From contig OZ020520.1 of the NCBI GenBank assembly GCA_963971425.1, positions 5,436,553 to 5,500,552 of the forward strand: a stretch of DNA of 64,000 nt, in the 5' to 3' direction. Made by a program: the position numbers and the translations under genes. The notes below the pieces were generated by a model. That model searched no databases and was not told the DNA's origin. It was given only the letters and a program-made list of their open reading frames with translations. Source of the stretch: Bryoerythrophyllum caledonicum (Eukaryota > Streptophyta > Bryopsida > Pottiales > Pottiaceae). Shown here in pieces: positions 9,801 to 20,755 of the stretch. The first letter of the stretch is position 1. Each line of letters opens with the position of its first letter.

Positions 9801-12530
9801 CATCTTCAGGCGGTGTTTAAGAGGTTACGACATTGAGGATTACGCTTGCACCATAGAAAGTGCAAGTTTTTCCACGACCGGTTGTCATATTTGGGACATA
9901 TGATTGTTCCAGGGGTCTTGGCGTGCAAAAGGCCAAGGTGGATGCATTGCAGAAGATTCATGCTCCAACCGACGTATCACAGCTTTGGGCTTTTTTTGGC
10001 TTGGCGAGTTATTATTGGCAGTTTGTCAAGATCTTCAGCTTGATTGCTAAGTCGTTGACTATTCTCACGGGGAATGAGCCATGGACTTGGGGTCAGGAAC
10101 AACAACAGGCGTTTGCTACTTTGAAGCTGAAGCTTGATTGAGCACCTGTGCTGGGACGTCCTCATGTTACAAGATCCTTTCAGCTGCATACAGACTAGAG
10201 TGCTGCGGAGTTGGGGGCAGTGTTGACTCAGAAGGATGATGGCGGACGGAAGTACATTGTGGCATTTGCTTCTAGGAGCAATACCAATGCGGAGTCCAAC
10301 TATTTGTCCTATGAGGGGGAGGCTTTGGGTGTGATTTGGGCTATAGCCCATTTTAGGCCCTATTTGTATGGGCAATGTTTTACGTTGGGCCTTGGTGACC
10401 GACCATTAGCCTTTGAAGTGGCTCATGGAGTCTGACAAGCTTATTGGCAAGCTTGTCATGTGGACTTTGTTGCTACATGATTAAGACTTTGAGGTTGTAC
10501 ATCGAGCCGACATTACAAGCTTGGATGCAGATGGTCTATTTCGCAATCTAAATCCTACGGAGGAGGATCAAAATGGTGCAAGATGGCATGGAGATTGTGA
10601 GAGGGAGTCAGTCTCGGGATGGCATGCTGCAGCTTGCTGCTTACCTCATCTTGATGTCTTGCTCTGCATCGATGTTGTCTAATTTGGCATTGAATGAGGA
10701 ACACGATAGGGCCAAAGTCATTAGCGATGAGTGGGAAGACGTTCGAGACTTGCACAAGCTACAACATGGGATACATCCCCCAGCTCTTTTTGCTATGGAG
10801 CGTGATAGAGTTGGGCACCGAATAGCAAGGTTTTGTTGGGAAAACGAGTTTCTATTTTGGGTGTGGCCGGATGGGACTAGGCGCATAGTTCCATGACCAG
10901 ATCACGCGGGCTTCGTTGATACCGCAAGTACACAAAGACCTAGTACATTTTGGTGTGCAACGGACTCATTCAATGTTGCGCAGCAAGTACACGTTAGATC
11001 AAGACCTTTTCACCGCAGTTGCAGCATTTGCCAATTATAGGCTAAGACAATGCTGGTCTTTGAATTTGCTGGTCTACTTGTCGTGACAGCGCGCGGAGCC
11101 AATAATGTCTTGGTGATAGTGAAGCATTTCAACAAGTGGATAAAACTCGTGGCTCTTCCGCACAACTCTTCAGAGTTGGCAGCCATGGTATTCTTCGACC
11201 GGGTGTTGGCTTGTTTTGGAGCCCCAGTTGAGGTTTTGACAGACCAAGGGTGTGAGTTCCTTTGGGCTTTTGAAGCTTTGTGTACCAAAGCTTTGATAGA
11301 CCATCGTATGACTTATCGGGATCACCCGAAAGCGGACGATTTGGCGGAGCGTGTGGTTCAAACCGTGAAGTGAGGCCTACGGAAGTATGGATTACTTAAG
11401 GGTGGCCACCGTGATTTCTATTTGATGATACCATGGATCGCCATGGGATACCGGTTTAGCCGGCAGGCTTTACTGGCTGCTTTTAGTCCGTATCAGTTGT
11501 TGTACAGGCGGGAGCCATTTTTACAGAGTTCTGTTCGGGATAAGTTGGCTTCGGTTGTGGATTTGGACGATTCAGAGGTGTGGGCCCAATGTCTACGAGA
11601 TTGAGCGGAGTTTTTCAAGCGCGCCATGCCCATGGCCATGGAGAACTTGTCCATCTCTCAGCACCATGACACTTTACGGTAGGCTCGTATTTGTAGCGGT
11701 GCCTACCGACCTCTACAGCACCTCGACGTCGTTTCTCCACGGGGTATTATGTTTATCTGTAGCGTGAGGCGCCCACGACATTGGACGTCAAGGCTTGGCG
11801 CACCATTTTTCGCGTAAAGGATGTGTTGCCTAGTGGCATCTTGTTGCTGGAAGGCAAGGATGGCCAAGAGTGTCGGGAGCACTCTAAAAATTGTGCTCCT
11901 CGACATTTATCCATTGATGGCTCCGTTTATCCGGAGTTGGCGGTTGTGCTGGACAGTCGTCCGTGTTTCGCGTGTGGTGAGAAGAAGGTCGTGGCTACCA
12001 TGTTGCTTTGTGACCATTGCCAGCGTGGTTGGCATATGGCTTGCTTGACGCCGCCTCTTTCTACTCTACCGTCCGGGGATTGGACTTGCCTTTGTTGTCG
12101 GAGGCCTTCGAGCCACGTTTTACCCGATAAAACGGCTTGAATTCCTTGTGGACATCTCACTATTGGTGCGTTGCCATCCAAATAGAATTCCAGGTTTTGA
12201 TTCAGGGATAGGCAACGTGAAGATTGACCAAGGGATTAGCAACAAAGTTGCCTAAGGCGATTAAAGATGGGGCTCACATTGCACCCGACCTACCCTCTCT
12301 TTGTTACTTTTTCATATGCTTATTGATTCGGCAACGGGCGACATCTTTGACTGGATGCGTACAATTGTTACAACGACATCACCGTGGCGTTTAGTCTTGT
12401 TAGTGATGTTGGTCTTAGCTGGATAGATGGTCTCTTTATCCGCTAGTGGGGGCATTTTAGGATGTACTACGTATACTTGTTTTAGTGTATGTTTTTTTGT
12501 TTATTTGATGTTGTTAGGACTCCCGATGCG
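6836..12530 (+). mobile_element. Old Ty3/gypsy LTR retrotransposon with a PHD finger at the pol C-terminus
   Basis: A fossil element. It starts with an LTR-like segment TGTCACGGGCCGTGGCG (6836 to about 7230), matched by the relative at 35893. A gag/protease region that I cannot assign in detail spans about 7400-9000. Reverse transcriptase follows at about 9230-9800 (YIDDV active-site box), RNase H at about 10020-10440, integrase core at about 11040-11600, then a GPY/F-like stretch. The protein ends in a C4HC3 PHD finger at about 11960-12105: C-x2-C-x11-C-x2-C-x4-H-x2-C-x14-C-x2-C. A purine-rich tract near 12450 may be the polypurine tract. I find no matching 3' LTR, so the element is incomplete. 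It is clearly broken, with many breaks (ten or more), and looks old. The end coordinate is approximate. Confidence 0.8.
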
Positions 12531-14064
12531 TGGTGGTTATCGATCTTTCTTTATACAACAATCATGTTGCAACCAAAATTTGGCTTCTCAGACCTTTAAG
12601 GATTAAATGTTGCTTGCATTGCAAACTTCCCGTCAAATGCTCTTTGATCTATAACCACCACATTGTTCACCCTCCCATCCCATTGACAAGACAAAACCTA
12701 AACCTCTCTTTAATAAAATTGCACCAAATGATGCCACCAAATCAATTTTAAAGAAATTGCAACAACCAAGTTTTTCTTAGTTTTGTTGTAGTAAATATTT
12801 CTCTCTACAACAACAAAAATTGTTGTAACAATCTCATCCCACCCTTACCATTATAACAACCGCTTGAAGTTGAATCTTATATTTATAGTAGGCACAACAA
12901 AGAGGGTTGTTGTAAAGGGAGCTGAGTGTACTCCCACTTCATGGGGAAGATAATTGCAAGCCAAGATTTAGTGGTGACTCTGAAAGCCCATGTCAGGGTA
13001 GTTTGTCTTTAGACAATGACATGCTTTTCCACTACATAATGCATAAGTTTTATAGAGCTATGTTCTACCATGTATTAGGTTATTGCATGCCAAAAAATCA
13101 CAAGTAAAGGAGGTGTTTAGTATAAAAACTTGGACTTGTATTGATTAGAAGTAGAAAGTAGCCATATACCTAAGAAAGCAGATTTTATCTTTAGATTTAA
13201 AATATAATTGTTAGATCTAGAATCCAAATGCTAGACAAAATTATTATGCCTTCTTCTATTAGAAAAATATATTTTGAAAAAGAAAAATCCTTAATTTCTA
13301 AATTTTTATTATTAAAAACAATGAGGGTTGCCAAGGGAATTTCTTTACTATTGCTTGCCTCAAAAAGTGCAATATTGAGCTCTACAATAGCTTGTCCACT
13401 CTCCCTAATAAACTGTTGTAGGCAAAATAACTTTTGATTTTATGTTGAATTTAAAATAAAGTTGTACTCCCACAAAGGTTTTAGTAATGTCCATCTACAA
13501 CAAAAATGTTATAAATTGAGAGCATAGGAACCTAGCCAAACCTTCAAAAAGCCTATTTTGGAGACATTTCGTCCTTTAGAGGTTACTATATGCAGTAGTT
13601 ACTTTTGACACGTACATGCCGAATTCTTTATTTCTCCGAATCACAGTGCTTCAAACACAATCATTATGGGTGTTACCATTATGCAGGTATCACCTTAGCA
13701 TTACATTGGTATCACCTAGACAAATCTCTTGAATCTTCCAAATTTTTGGAACGCTCTCCATTGTAAAATAATTATGTACAAAAGTGACCACTGCCAAAGG
13801 CGGTAAGACACCTGCATGAGTGCACTTAATAAGGGATTAATGTTGCCTAGTTCTAGCTATAGTAAAAAAACACTATCGTTGTTGCATAAAAATTGATGCA
13901 AAGTGCAGAAATTTGTAGCTAATTGAGTTTCGTGAAAGTGAAACTCATTCACCCTGTATGTCACTCGTACTTTACAGTCTTGTATCAGTAATTGGAACCA
14001 CATGGGAACAATAACTTAACTTTGGAAAGGTGTTGAGGGAACTATTGGTGAACTCTTTGAGAAC
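12531..14064. other. AT-rich intergenic stretch made of small shared repeats
   Basis: No gene recognised. About 12652-12800 matches 63300-63445 in the same orientation (CACATTGTTCACC start, TGATGCCACCAAATCA within). About 13440-13590 matches the right end of the TTAA repeat family. About 13735-13800 matches 62960-63030 in inverse orientation. Confidence 0.6.
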
Positions 14065-15019
14065 TTAATCCTTAAGATACCGTGACAATTTCACACCAAA
14101 AATACTTCAAAATTGTTGGGTTCTAGTGCAATGAATAAAGCAGGAAACAAAAACATTGATTTCTAGTTTTGACCAAAGAATATCAAATACGACTTATTAA
14201 GTAATATACTCACAAAGCTTCATAAACTTTGACCGCATGGATTGAAAGATTACAGTGTTTAAATTCAAGCAAATGGTTCATTTTCTTCCCTGCATTCCGT
14301 GGATCAGCAGACTTTGACTTCACTTGGTGTCAAATTTGCACTCCACAAGGTCTAAATCCATTACCATCATGTTAAGCATGATGTTAGTTTCTTATACACC
14401 AAATTTTAGAGGTAAAAGAGGGGTGTAGCATATTCAAAACAAATGTTCAAGGAGTGGAGGTTCAAAAATTGCCAATCTGCGTTTTAATTTTTTGTGAACT
14501 TAATATGTTTTAGATTGATAATCCGTATGATCAATGAGAGGATTTACACTACATATTGTTGTGGAACAAAAAATAACTCAAAAATATGAAGATCTCTAAG
14601 TTTTATGTGGGAAAGAAGAAGTTTTTTTGGTTCCTTGCCCGACTATGTGTGGCAATGTGTGAAAATGTTTGACTTGGGTTAATAGGCTATTTTTCACTAC
14701 AGACAAGAACTCTTTTTTGACAACAGGAAGGGAAAAAATATTACTTGCTAGTATTGAAAATCTCACATTCAATAGAGTGTCCTAGCAAAAGTTTTTGGAG
14801 GTGCCCAAAGTGCCCGCTCTCCCCATTTGAAATTCAAAACCCTATAACTTTTTCATTATATGTCAAATTTAGGAAAAAATTGTTCTCCCACTCAGTTCTT
14901 AGTAATGTCTTTCTACAGTAAAGATTTCAAAGTGGAATGTTAGAAATTGACACGATAGGAATTTGACCAAACTTTCGAAAAGCCAATTTTTGACACAGTC
15001 TTGGTCCTTTAGGGGTTAA
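14065..15019 (+). mobile_element. TTAA-flanked noncoding repeat, copy B
   Basis: Same family as 5211-6160, with TTAA at 14065-14068 and 15016-15019. The left end is TTAA-TCCTTAAG and the right end CCTTTAGGGG-TTAA. It shares long stretches with copy A, for example CAGACTTTGACT, ATGAAGATCTCTAAGTTTTA and CAAAGTGGAATGTTA. The two are similar enough to be relatives but differ by many substitutions and small gaps, so both look old. Confidence 0.72.
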
Positions 15020-15299
15020 TGTACTATAAGGGAGAGCATTAGCTTGCATTGGATAAGGCCCACGAGCATTGATTGCCATGCAATTCATTGGTGCATGAAA
15101 AGGGAGCATATTTCTTGCTCTATTTCTTTCTGTTGATTGAAATCTCACCCTGCCTTTTTCATTTCTTTCCTCTCCAAGAAAATTCTATTATTTTCCAACA
15201 AATTTTGAGAGGGATGACTAGAACCACGTGGTATTGTAATGTTACAATACACCAAAACCATTTTACCTTACTCTCGCATCGTACGGTACTTGCAGTACT

Positions 15300-15655
15300 A
15301 AGGTAAGCCCCCCCATAACCTACAAAAACCCATAGCCAACGCCTATAAAATTGGGGTATATCCAACCCTCTTCCATCCCATTACCACCAACTGAGCTTCA
15401 AATGGAGGTTTGCTATTAGTCAAGACCCTTACTTTTGGTCGTTGGTTATGGGGGGTACCTACTGCTGACCACCCACCAAACATGGCTGCACAATTTGAAA
15501 ATTCTTAACTAATTCAGTTTTCATCGAAAAAATATGAAATCACTTGGGTTGGAATTGCAATTCCATTGGCTATCACTGAAAAATTGTAGTATAATTATCT
15601 CCTCTCTAAATATATGCACATTCCTTAACTTGTCGGTTTTAGGGGGACTTACCTT
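15300..15655. mobile_element. Small inverted-repeat element, AAGGTAAGCCCCC ends
   Basis: A 356-bp noncoding element. The left end AAGGTAAGCCCCC is inverted at the right end as GGGGGACTTACCTT. Inside it, a second inverted pair (GCCCCCCATAACC at the left, GGTTATGGGGGG near 15450) repeats the motif. About 260 bp recur in inverse orientation at 62690-62945. The superfamily is unknown. Confidence 0.6.
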
Positions 15656-16017
15656 ACATTACTATGCCAGTCACGAGCTCCGCCTCTTTCCAAAAAACAA
15701 CACCCACCAAAAAAAAAAGGAGAGAAAAATGCAGTGCCAGGTCCTTCCCAGGTCAATAAACCAGGGCACTCACAGCCTGATCACTTGGCAGGGTACCATT
15801 CTCCGACCCCACCTGCAAAGAGATGCGGTCTGCAACAAAGTCTTCAAATAAGAAAAATAGCCCACTAAAAGCTCGCCAACTGGTAATTTACTCGGGTACA
15901 TCATGTGCCACTGTCGTCGAATCTTCATAAATATCTCGCACACTTGGCACCTCACGAGTCCGGCACCTTCTTCGCCCCATCTTCCTCGCTTTCCATGTTC
16001 CTGGCAACCTCGTGGAT

Positions 16018-16030
16018 CTATATATATAAT
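16018..16030 (+). promoter_or_regulatory. Possible TATA box for the calmodulin-like gene
   Basis: CTATATATATAATC, followed about 40 bases later by a CT-repeat leader (CTCTCTCTCTCT), an arrangement common at plant promoters. It is about 600 bases from the start codon, so the leader would be long or contain an intron. Prediction only. Confidence 0.35.
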
Positions 16031-16624
16031 CACCATCACAAGCACACAGCATCTCCAACTCATTCTCTCTCTCTCTCTCCCTTTCACTGATCAACCCACA
16101 GTCTGATCCAAAGTTCCAGGTTGCAGTATCAAATACGGTACTAAGATCAGAGCCTAGAGTGGTGTTATGAGTCCATCCTTTTAGACATCTGAGTTTCTCT
16201 CATTTGTTCTTATCGTAATCCTTGTTTTTATAACTGCGTCCTATTGAGCTGCGATTCGGTTTTTTATCAGGAAATATCAGAAGATAATTATTACCTTGGT
16301 GATGTGCGAACGTCTGTTTACACGGAAGAGTCTTTACTGCTGGTAGATGCAGACTTGCTCTACGCCACAGTCGACTTAGATCAGAGCTAGGTTGCAAACC
16401 GCAGTGAAGTGTTGCTCTGACTTCACCGCTTGTAGACACAGATAAGGGATTGATCTACACCGCGGTATAATTGAGTCAGTGATCTCGTCCCCGTTCTGAT
16501 GCAGCAACAGCGTAGTTGATACGGCCAGGGAGGGGATCAGATCAGAGCTTGCAGTTGAGGTTTTCTGGTTTAGTACGTTACTCTCGCTCTGAGTTTAGGG
16601 TCAGGCGTTCCGGTGGGAGCGAGG

Positions 16625-17296
16625 ATGATGCGGTTGGCGAGCTTCGGGAAGCTGAAGAAGATTCAGACGAGTAGATCAATGGACCCCGCGTTCGATCAGC
16701 CACGGTCACCAAGGGCAAAGCTGGAGAAGACGTCAAGCGCCAAGGTGAGGTCACCCCGGGGCCCAAACTTCATCTCTCGTCTTGCGAGCCTGGGGAGCTC
16801 CAAGTCAAGGCGGTCGACGGCGCCCCAGACGATGGCGTCACCGTTCCCGCGCACGGTCCTTCACAGCACGGACGCGGCGGAGCTGGAGATGGCGTTCAAA
16901 GTGTTCGATGCGAACGGCGACGGGCAGATCTGTATGACGGAGCTCGGGGCGGTTCTGCGGTCGCTGGGCGGGGGACAGGTGAGCGAAGAGGAGCTCCAGC
17001 TGATCATGCGCGACGTGGACACGGATCAGAACGGTTTTATCAGCTTGGACGAGTTCATGGACGTGCACAGTAGGAAGGAGCCTGGGCAGGACCCGATTCG
17101 GGAGGCGTTCGCCACGTTCGATAAGGACGGGAATAACCTGATTTCTGCAGATGAGCTCCGGGCCGTGCTGCAGAGCTTGGGCGAGAAGGGCCACACGCTC
17201 GAGGATTGCCGCCGGATGATCAGCGGAGCCGACTTGGATGGGGATGGGTTCGTGAACTACAAAGAATTCGAATACTTGCTCAGCGCCAAGAGCTAA
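16625..17296 (+). CDS. Calmodulin-like protein with four EF-hands
   Basis: A 223-residue, single-exon calcium sensor. The start is the ATG at 16625; an upstream in-frame GTG is not a plausible eukaryotic start. Residues 1-80 form a basic, Ser/Arg/Pro-rich extension (KLKKIQ, SSKSRRS) with no signal peptide and no N-terminal Gly-Cys acylation motif. The EF-hand loops are DANGDGQICMTE (95-106), DTDQNGFISLDE (132-143), DKDGNNLISADE (166-177) and DLDGDGFVNYKE (203-214). Each keeps acidic position 1 and Glu at 12. The third has Asn instead of the usual Gly at position 6, which may weaken or reshape that site. The coding region is GC-rich compared with the AT-rich flanks. The protein is longer than calmodulin (about 149 residues) because of the N-terminal tail, as in many plant CMLs. 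Targets are unknown. Confidence 0.9.
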   Translation: MMRLASFGKLKKIQTSRSMDPAFDQPRSPRAKLEKTSSAKVRSPRGPNFISRLASLGSSKSRRSTAPQTMASPFPRTVLHSTDAAELEMAFKVFDANGDGQICMTELGAVLRSLGGGQVSEEELQLIMRDVDTDQNGFISLDEFMDVHSRKEPGQDPIREAFATFDKDGNNLISADELRAVLQSLGEKGHTLEDCRRMISGADLDGDGFVNYKEFEYLLSAKS

Positions 17297-17590
17297 TCAC
17301 CACGTCAAACAACTCTCGTGTTGATCAAAGAGCTATTCGCTTTCGAGTCTCGGCGAAGTGACATAGTGCTCGTTAAAGATTTTTCCACCATTTCAAGGCG
17401 CGCGTCTGAGCTTCACAGGATGGATTCTGAGCTTGACAAATCTGGGCAATTTTGGAAGAATATTAAGGTGAAATAGACAGACTAGAGCCTGGGAATTTGT
17501 GTAAGATTGTCAGAAGAGGTTATTTCGTGTAAGCATTGCAATTTTCTGATCTAATGTGCAGTGATTGTTAGAAGATCTTGAGTTGTAGAT

Positions 17591-18440
17591 TTAAACCCCT
17601 CAAGGACCAAGTGTAAAAAATGGGCTTTTTGAAAGTTTGGGCAAGTTCCTATGGTGTCAATTTCCAACATTCCACTTTGAAATTTTTACTGTAGGACATT
17701 ACTAAGACCTCAGTGGGAGAACAATTTTTCTCCTAAATTTATTGAAAAAGTTATAGGGTTTTGATTTTCAAATGGGGAGACCAAGCAGTTTGGGCACCTC
17801 TAGAAACTCTCTATGACATTGGTGACTGTATTGCATGGGAGCTTTTCAATACGAGCAAGTGATGTTTTTTCCCATCATATTGTCAAAAAAGATTTATTGT
17901 CCAAAAAACTTCTTCTTTTCCACATAAAATTTAGAGATCTTCATATTTTTTATTTTTTATCTTTTCACAAGAAGATGTAGTGTAAATCTTCCTATTGACC
18001 ATTCGAATTATCAATCTAAAACATATTAAGTTCACACAATATTAAAACATGAATTGACAAATTTTGAACCTCCACTCCTTGCAAAGTTGTTTTGAATATG
18101 CTACACCCCTCCTCTACCTCTAAAAGATGGAGTATAAAGAACTAACATCATGATTAACACAATGGTAATGGATTTAGACCTTGTGTAGTGCAAAAATTTG
18201 AAGTCTCATCCATTGAATGCAGGGAAGAAAATGACTCATTTTCTTGCCTTCAAACATTATAATCTTTCAATTCGTGCCATCAAAGTTTACAAAATTTTGT
18301 GAGTATGTTACTCAATAAGTCTTATTTGAGATTCAAAACTAGAAATAAGAGTCCTTGTATCCATTTTCATTCATTGCACTAGAATCCAACAATCTTGAAA
18401 TGTTTTTGGTGTGAAACTGTCATTTTCTGAGTTTGCCAAC
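17591..18440 (-). mobile_element. TTAA-flanked noncoding repeat, copy C (inverted)
   Basis: Reverse-complement copy of the family seen at 5211-6160. Its end facing the calmodulin-like gene reads TTAAACCCCTCAAGGACC. The far end fades near 18440 without a clear TTAA. It starts about 300 bases past the calmodulin-like stop codon. Confidence 0.68.
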
Positions 18441-19829
18441 AACGTAGATACACTGTAGCGTATGAATGTGTATGACAGGGAGAGGCAATATGTGCGAATT
18501 CAGTACCTGAAATTTCTTAAAGCAAAATCGTCACTGTGATATTCCTCGCATCCCCCAGTTCCTATTTCTGTACCTCTATCCTGCTCATCTCCATCTGTGA
18601 ACCCAAACATCGACAGATTCATCTTTGTTAGTGAAGCACGTTTCACAGTGACGTGAATGTACCCACGCATTACAAGTAACTGCCACACTTCGAACCGTTA
18701 CCAATCTCACGTGATTCTTGGCGCGGTGTTAGCGCTCTCTGAAACGTCCGTCACGCTATATTGATTGCTTTGCACGGTTTGCGGACGATCTATATTCACG
18801 GTTTGCTCGAGCTCTAAGTAGATTGCACGGCCATCTGGCGTCCAGAGGGATTATTGTGGAGTCTTCCATTCAGCTTTAGCTGTCAATCAATTTCTGTCCA
18901 ACCTTCAGTTTTCCAGCACAGGTCGAAAATGTGAGCAGTTCGAAAGAGGGGCCTGGATTCCAGACAAATGGAGGGATTTCCGGTAATTCAGAAAACGACG
19001 TCCTCCATCGCCAGGAACCCAGACTCTAGAGGTATATTCTTACATTGCATTTGTTGATGTTCTCTTTCACTTTGATGTCGTGGAGCTTGTGCATGTGTTG
19101 TGAGAATGTTTGAGTTCCGTCTTACATATTAGTAGACGCAGAGAAACGATAGAATTCAGCTTTTTAGATTGTGGGACCGTTCGAGCTGAAATCAGGTGAA
19201 GCGAAGATTCTTGAGGTTGTATCGAAATCAGAGCCACACTGTGCGCCTCTCTTTAACCTTAAGCACAGCTCTCTCTGAATCCGCTTTCCAAATATGTATA
19301 CTCCATTAATGACCTGCTTATTTTTACAAAATCGCTCCACTTGCTCATTTCTGCACGTATTGTCAACACATTCCCTTCGCTTTGCCTCCAGAACGGATGG
19401 GCACATCGGAGCACGGAGAGGAAGTAAGATCTGCACAGTTGATGTTGCCCAGGTTCAAGTAAGTGATGTTTCCACTAATCTATTATCTGATTGTAAACAT
19501 TTAAAACAACCTCTTCAGGGTTAGGATAAGTACCTCGTGATTGTTTTGGTTGATGTTTGGAAAGGGCTTGGTTTGGCGGAAACTGCTCACCGAGCTCTGC
19601 AGTAGAATGTTTAGAAACTGGATTTCACCCCTAAATGAAAAAAGTCTGGAGGTGGGCTTTAGCGAATCTCGGGCACAGTTCCCATGGTTGCAATCTATAT
19701 TTGCAATTCTTTAAATTTTGGGCAAAGATGCAAGAAGACAAGAGGTACGTGGCAGTATAATATTTATTCTCATTGGACTTATAGAAAAAAAATTTGTGCC
19801 ATCTTAAAGAAAAAACTGTCGAGTGCGGG
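18441..19829. other. Intergenic stretch without a recognisable gene
   Basis: Mixed-composition DNA between two inverted repeat copies. Short open frames here resemble no family and have no splice-supported extension that I could see. Confidence 0.5.
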
Positions 19830-20635
19830 CGCGTTGGGCAACTCCAAAAGCTTTTGCTAGGAAACTCTAGTAAATTTGATATTTTCGATACTACCGGTAA
19901 CAAGTAATATTATTTCCTTTCATATTGTCAAGAAATATTTCTTGTGTTTAGTGAAAAAATGCACTTTTATCCCAAGTCAAAGATTTTCACAAGTTGCCAC
20001 ACATTATTGGACAAGGAACCAAAAAAAATTTCTTTTCCGCATAAAAATTGGAGATCTTCATATTTTTCAATTTTTTCTTTTTTTCTAATACAAGACAGGG
20101 TGTATACCTTCTTAATGGCTGTTCGGATTATCATTCTAAGACATGTTTTGTTCCCAAAAAATACAAAACGTGAATTGGCAACTTTTGAACCTCCACTCCT
20201 TGCACAATTTTTAAAAATATGCTACACCCTTTCTCCACCTCTAAAAATTGATATACAAGGAGATGGTGTCATGATCAACATGATGACAGAAAATCTAGAC
20301 CCTACGTAGTACAAAACTTTGCTACCAAGTGAAGTCAAAGTCTGCCGATCCACTCAACAGAGGGATAAAATGAACTATTTTCTCTACTTTGAACACTGCA
20401 ATCTTTCAATCCCTGCGGCAAAATGTGATGAAATTTTGTGAGTATGTTATTTATTAAACGTTTAGCGGCAAAATGTGATGAAATTTTGTGAGTATGTTAT
20501 TTATTAAACGTTTAATGAGATCCTATAGTTAAAACTTGAAATACAAATATTTGTTTCCTTCCTTACCCATTGCACTAGAATTAAGAGTTTAAAATTGTCC
20601 ATAGTATGAAATTGTCAAGGAAATTTAGAGGTTAA
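19830..20635 (-). mobile_element. TTAA-flanked noncoding repeat, copy D (inverted)
   Basis: Inverted copy of the 5211-6160 family with TTAA at 20632-20635 next to a CTCTAAA-type end. The other end is truncated or too diverged to place. It ends about 120 bases before the NXPE-like gene and contains a perfect 50-bp tandem duplication. Confidence 0.65.
20415..20514. repeat. Perfect 50-bp tandem duplication
   Basis: 20415-20464 and 20465-20514 are identical (starting GCGGCAAAATGTGATGAAAT). The lack of differences, inside an otherwise diverged repeat, points to a recent duplication or an assembly artefact. Confidence 0.9.
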
Positions 20636-20755
20636 GCTTTGCAGGTTGTTTGAAGTTTTGGATTCGGTCTTTCCCACGACATCGTGGTTGCAGGTGAGAC
20701 AATACTTGTAAAATCAATACCTGAGATCATGAAACGTGGACGCTGAGGAAAGGCG

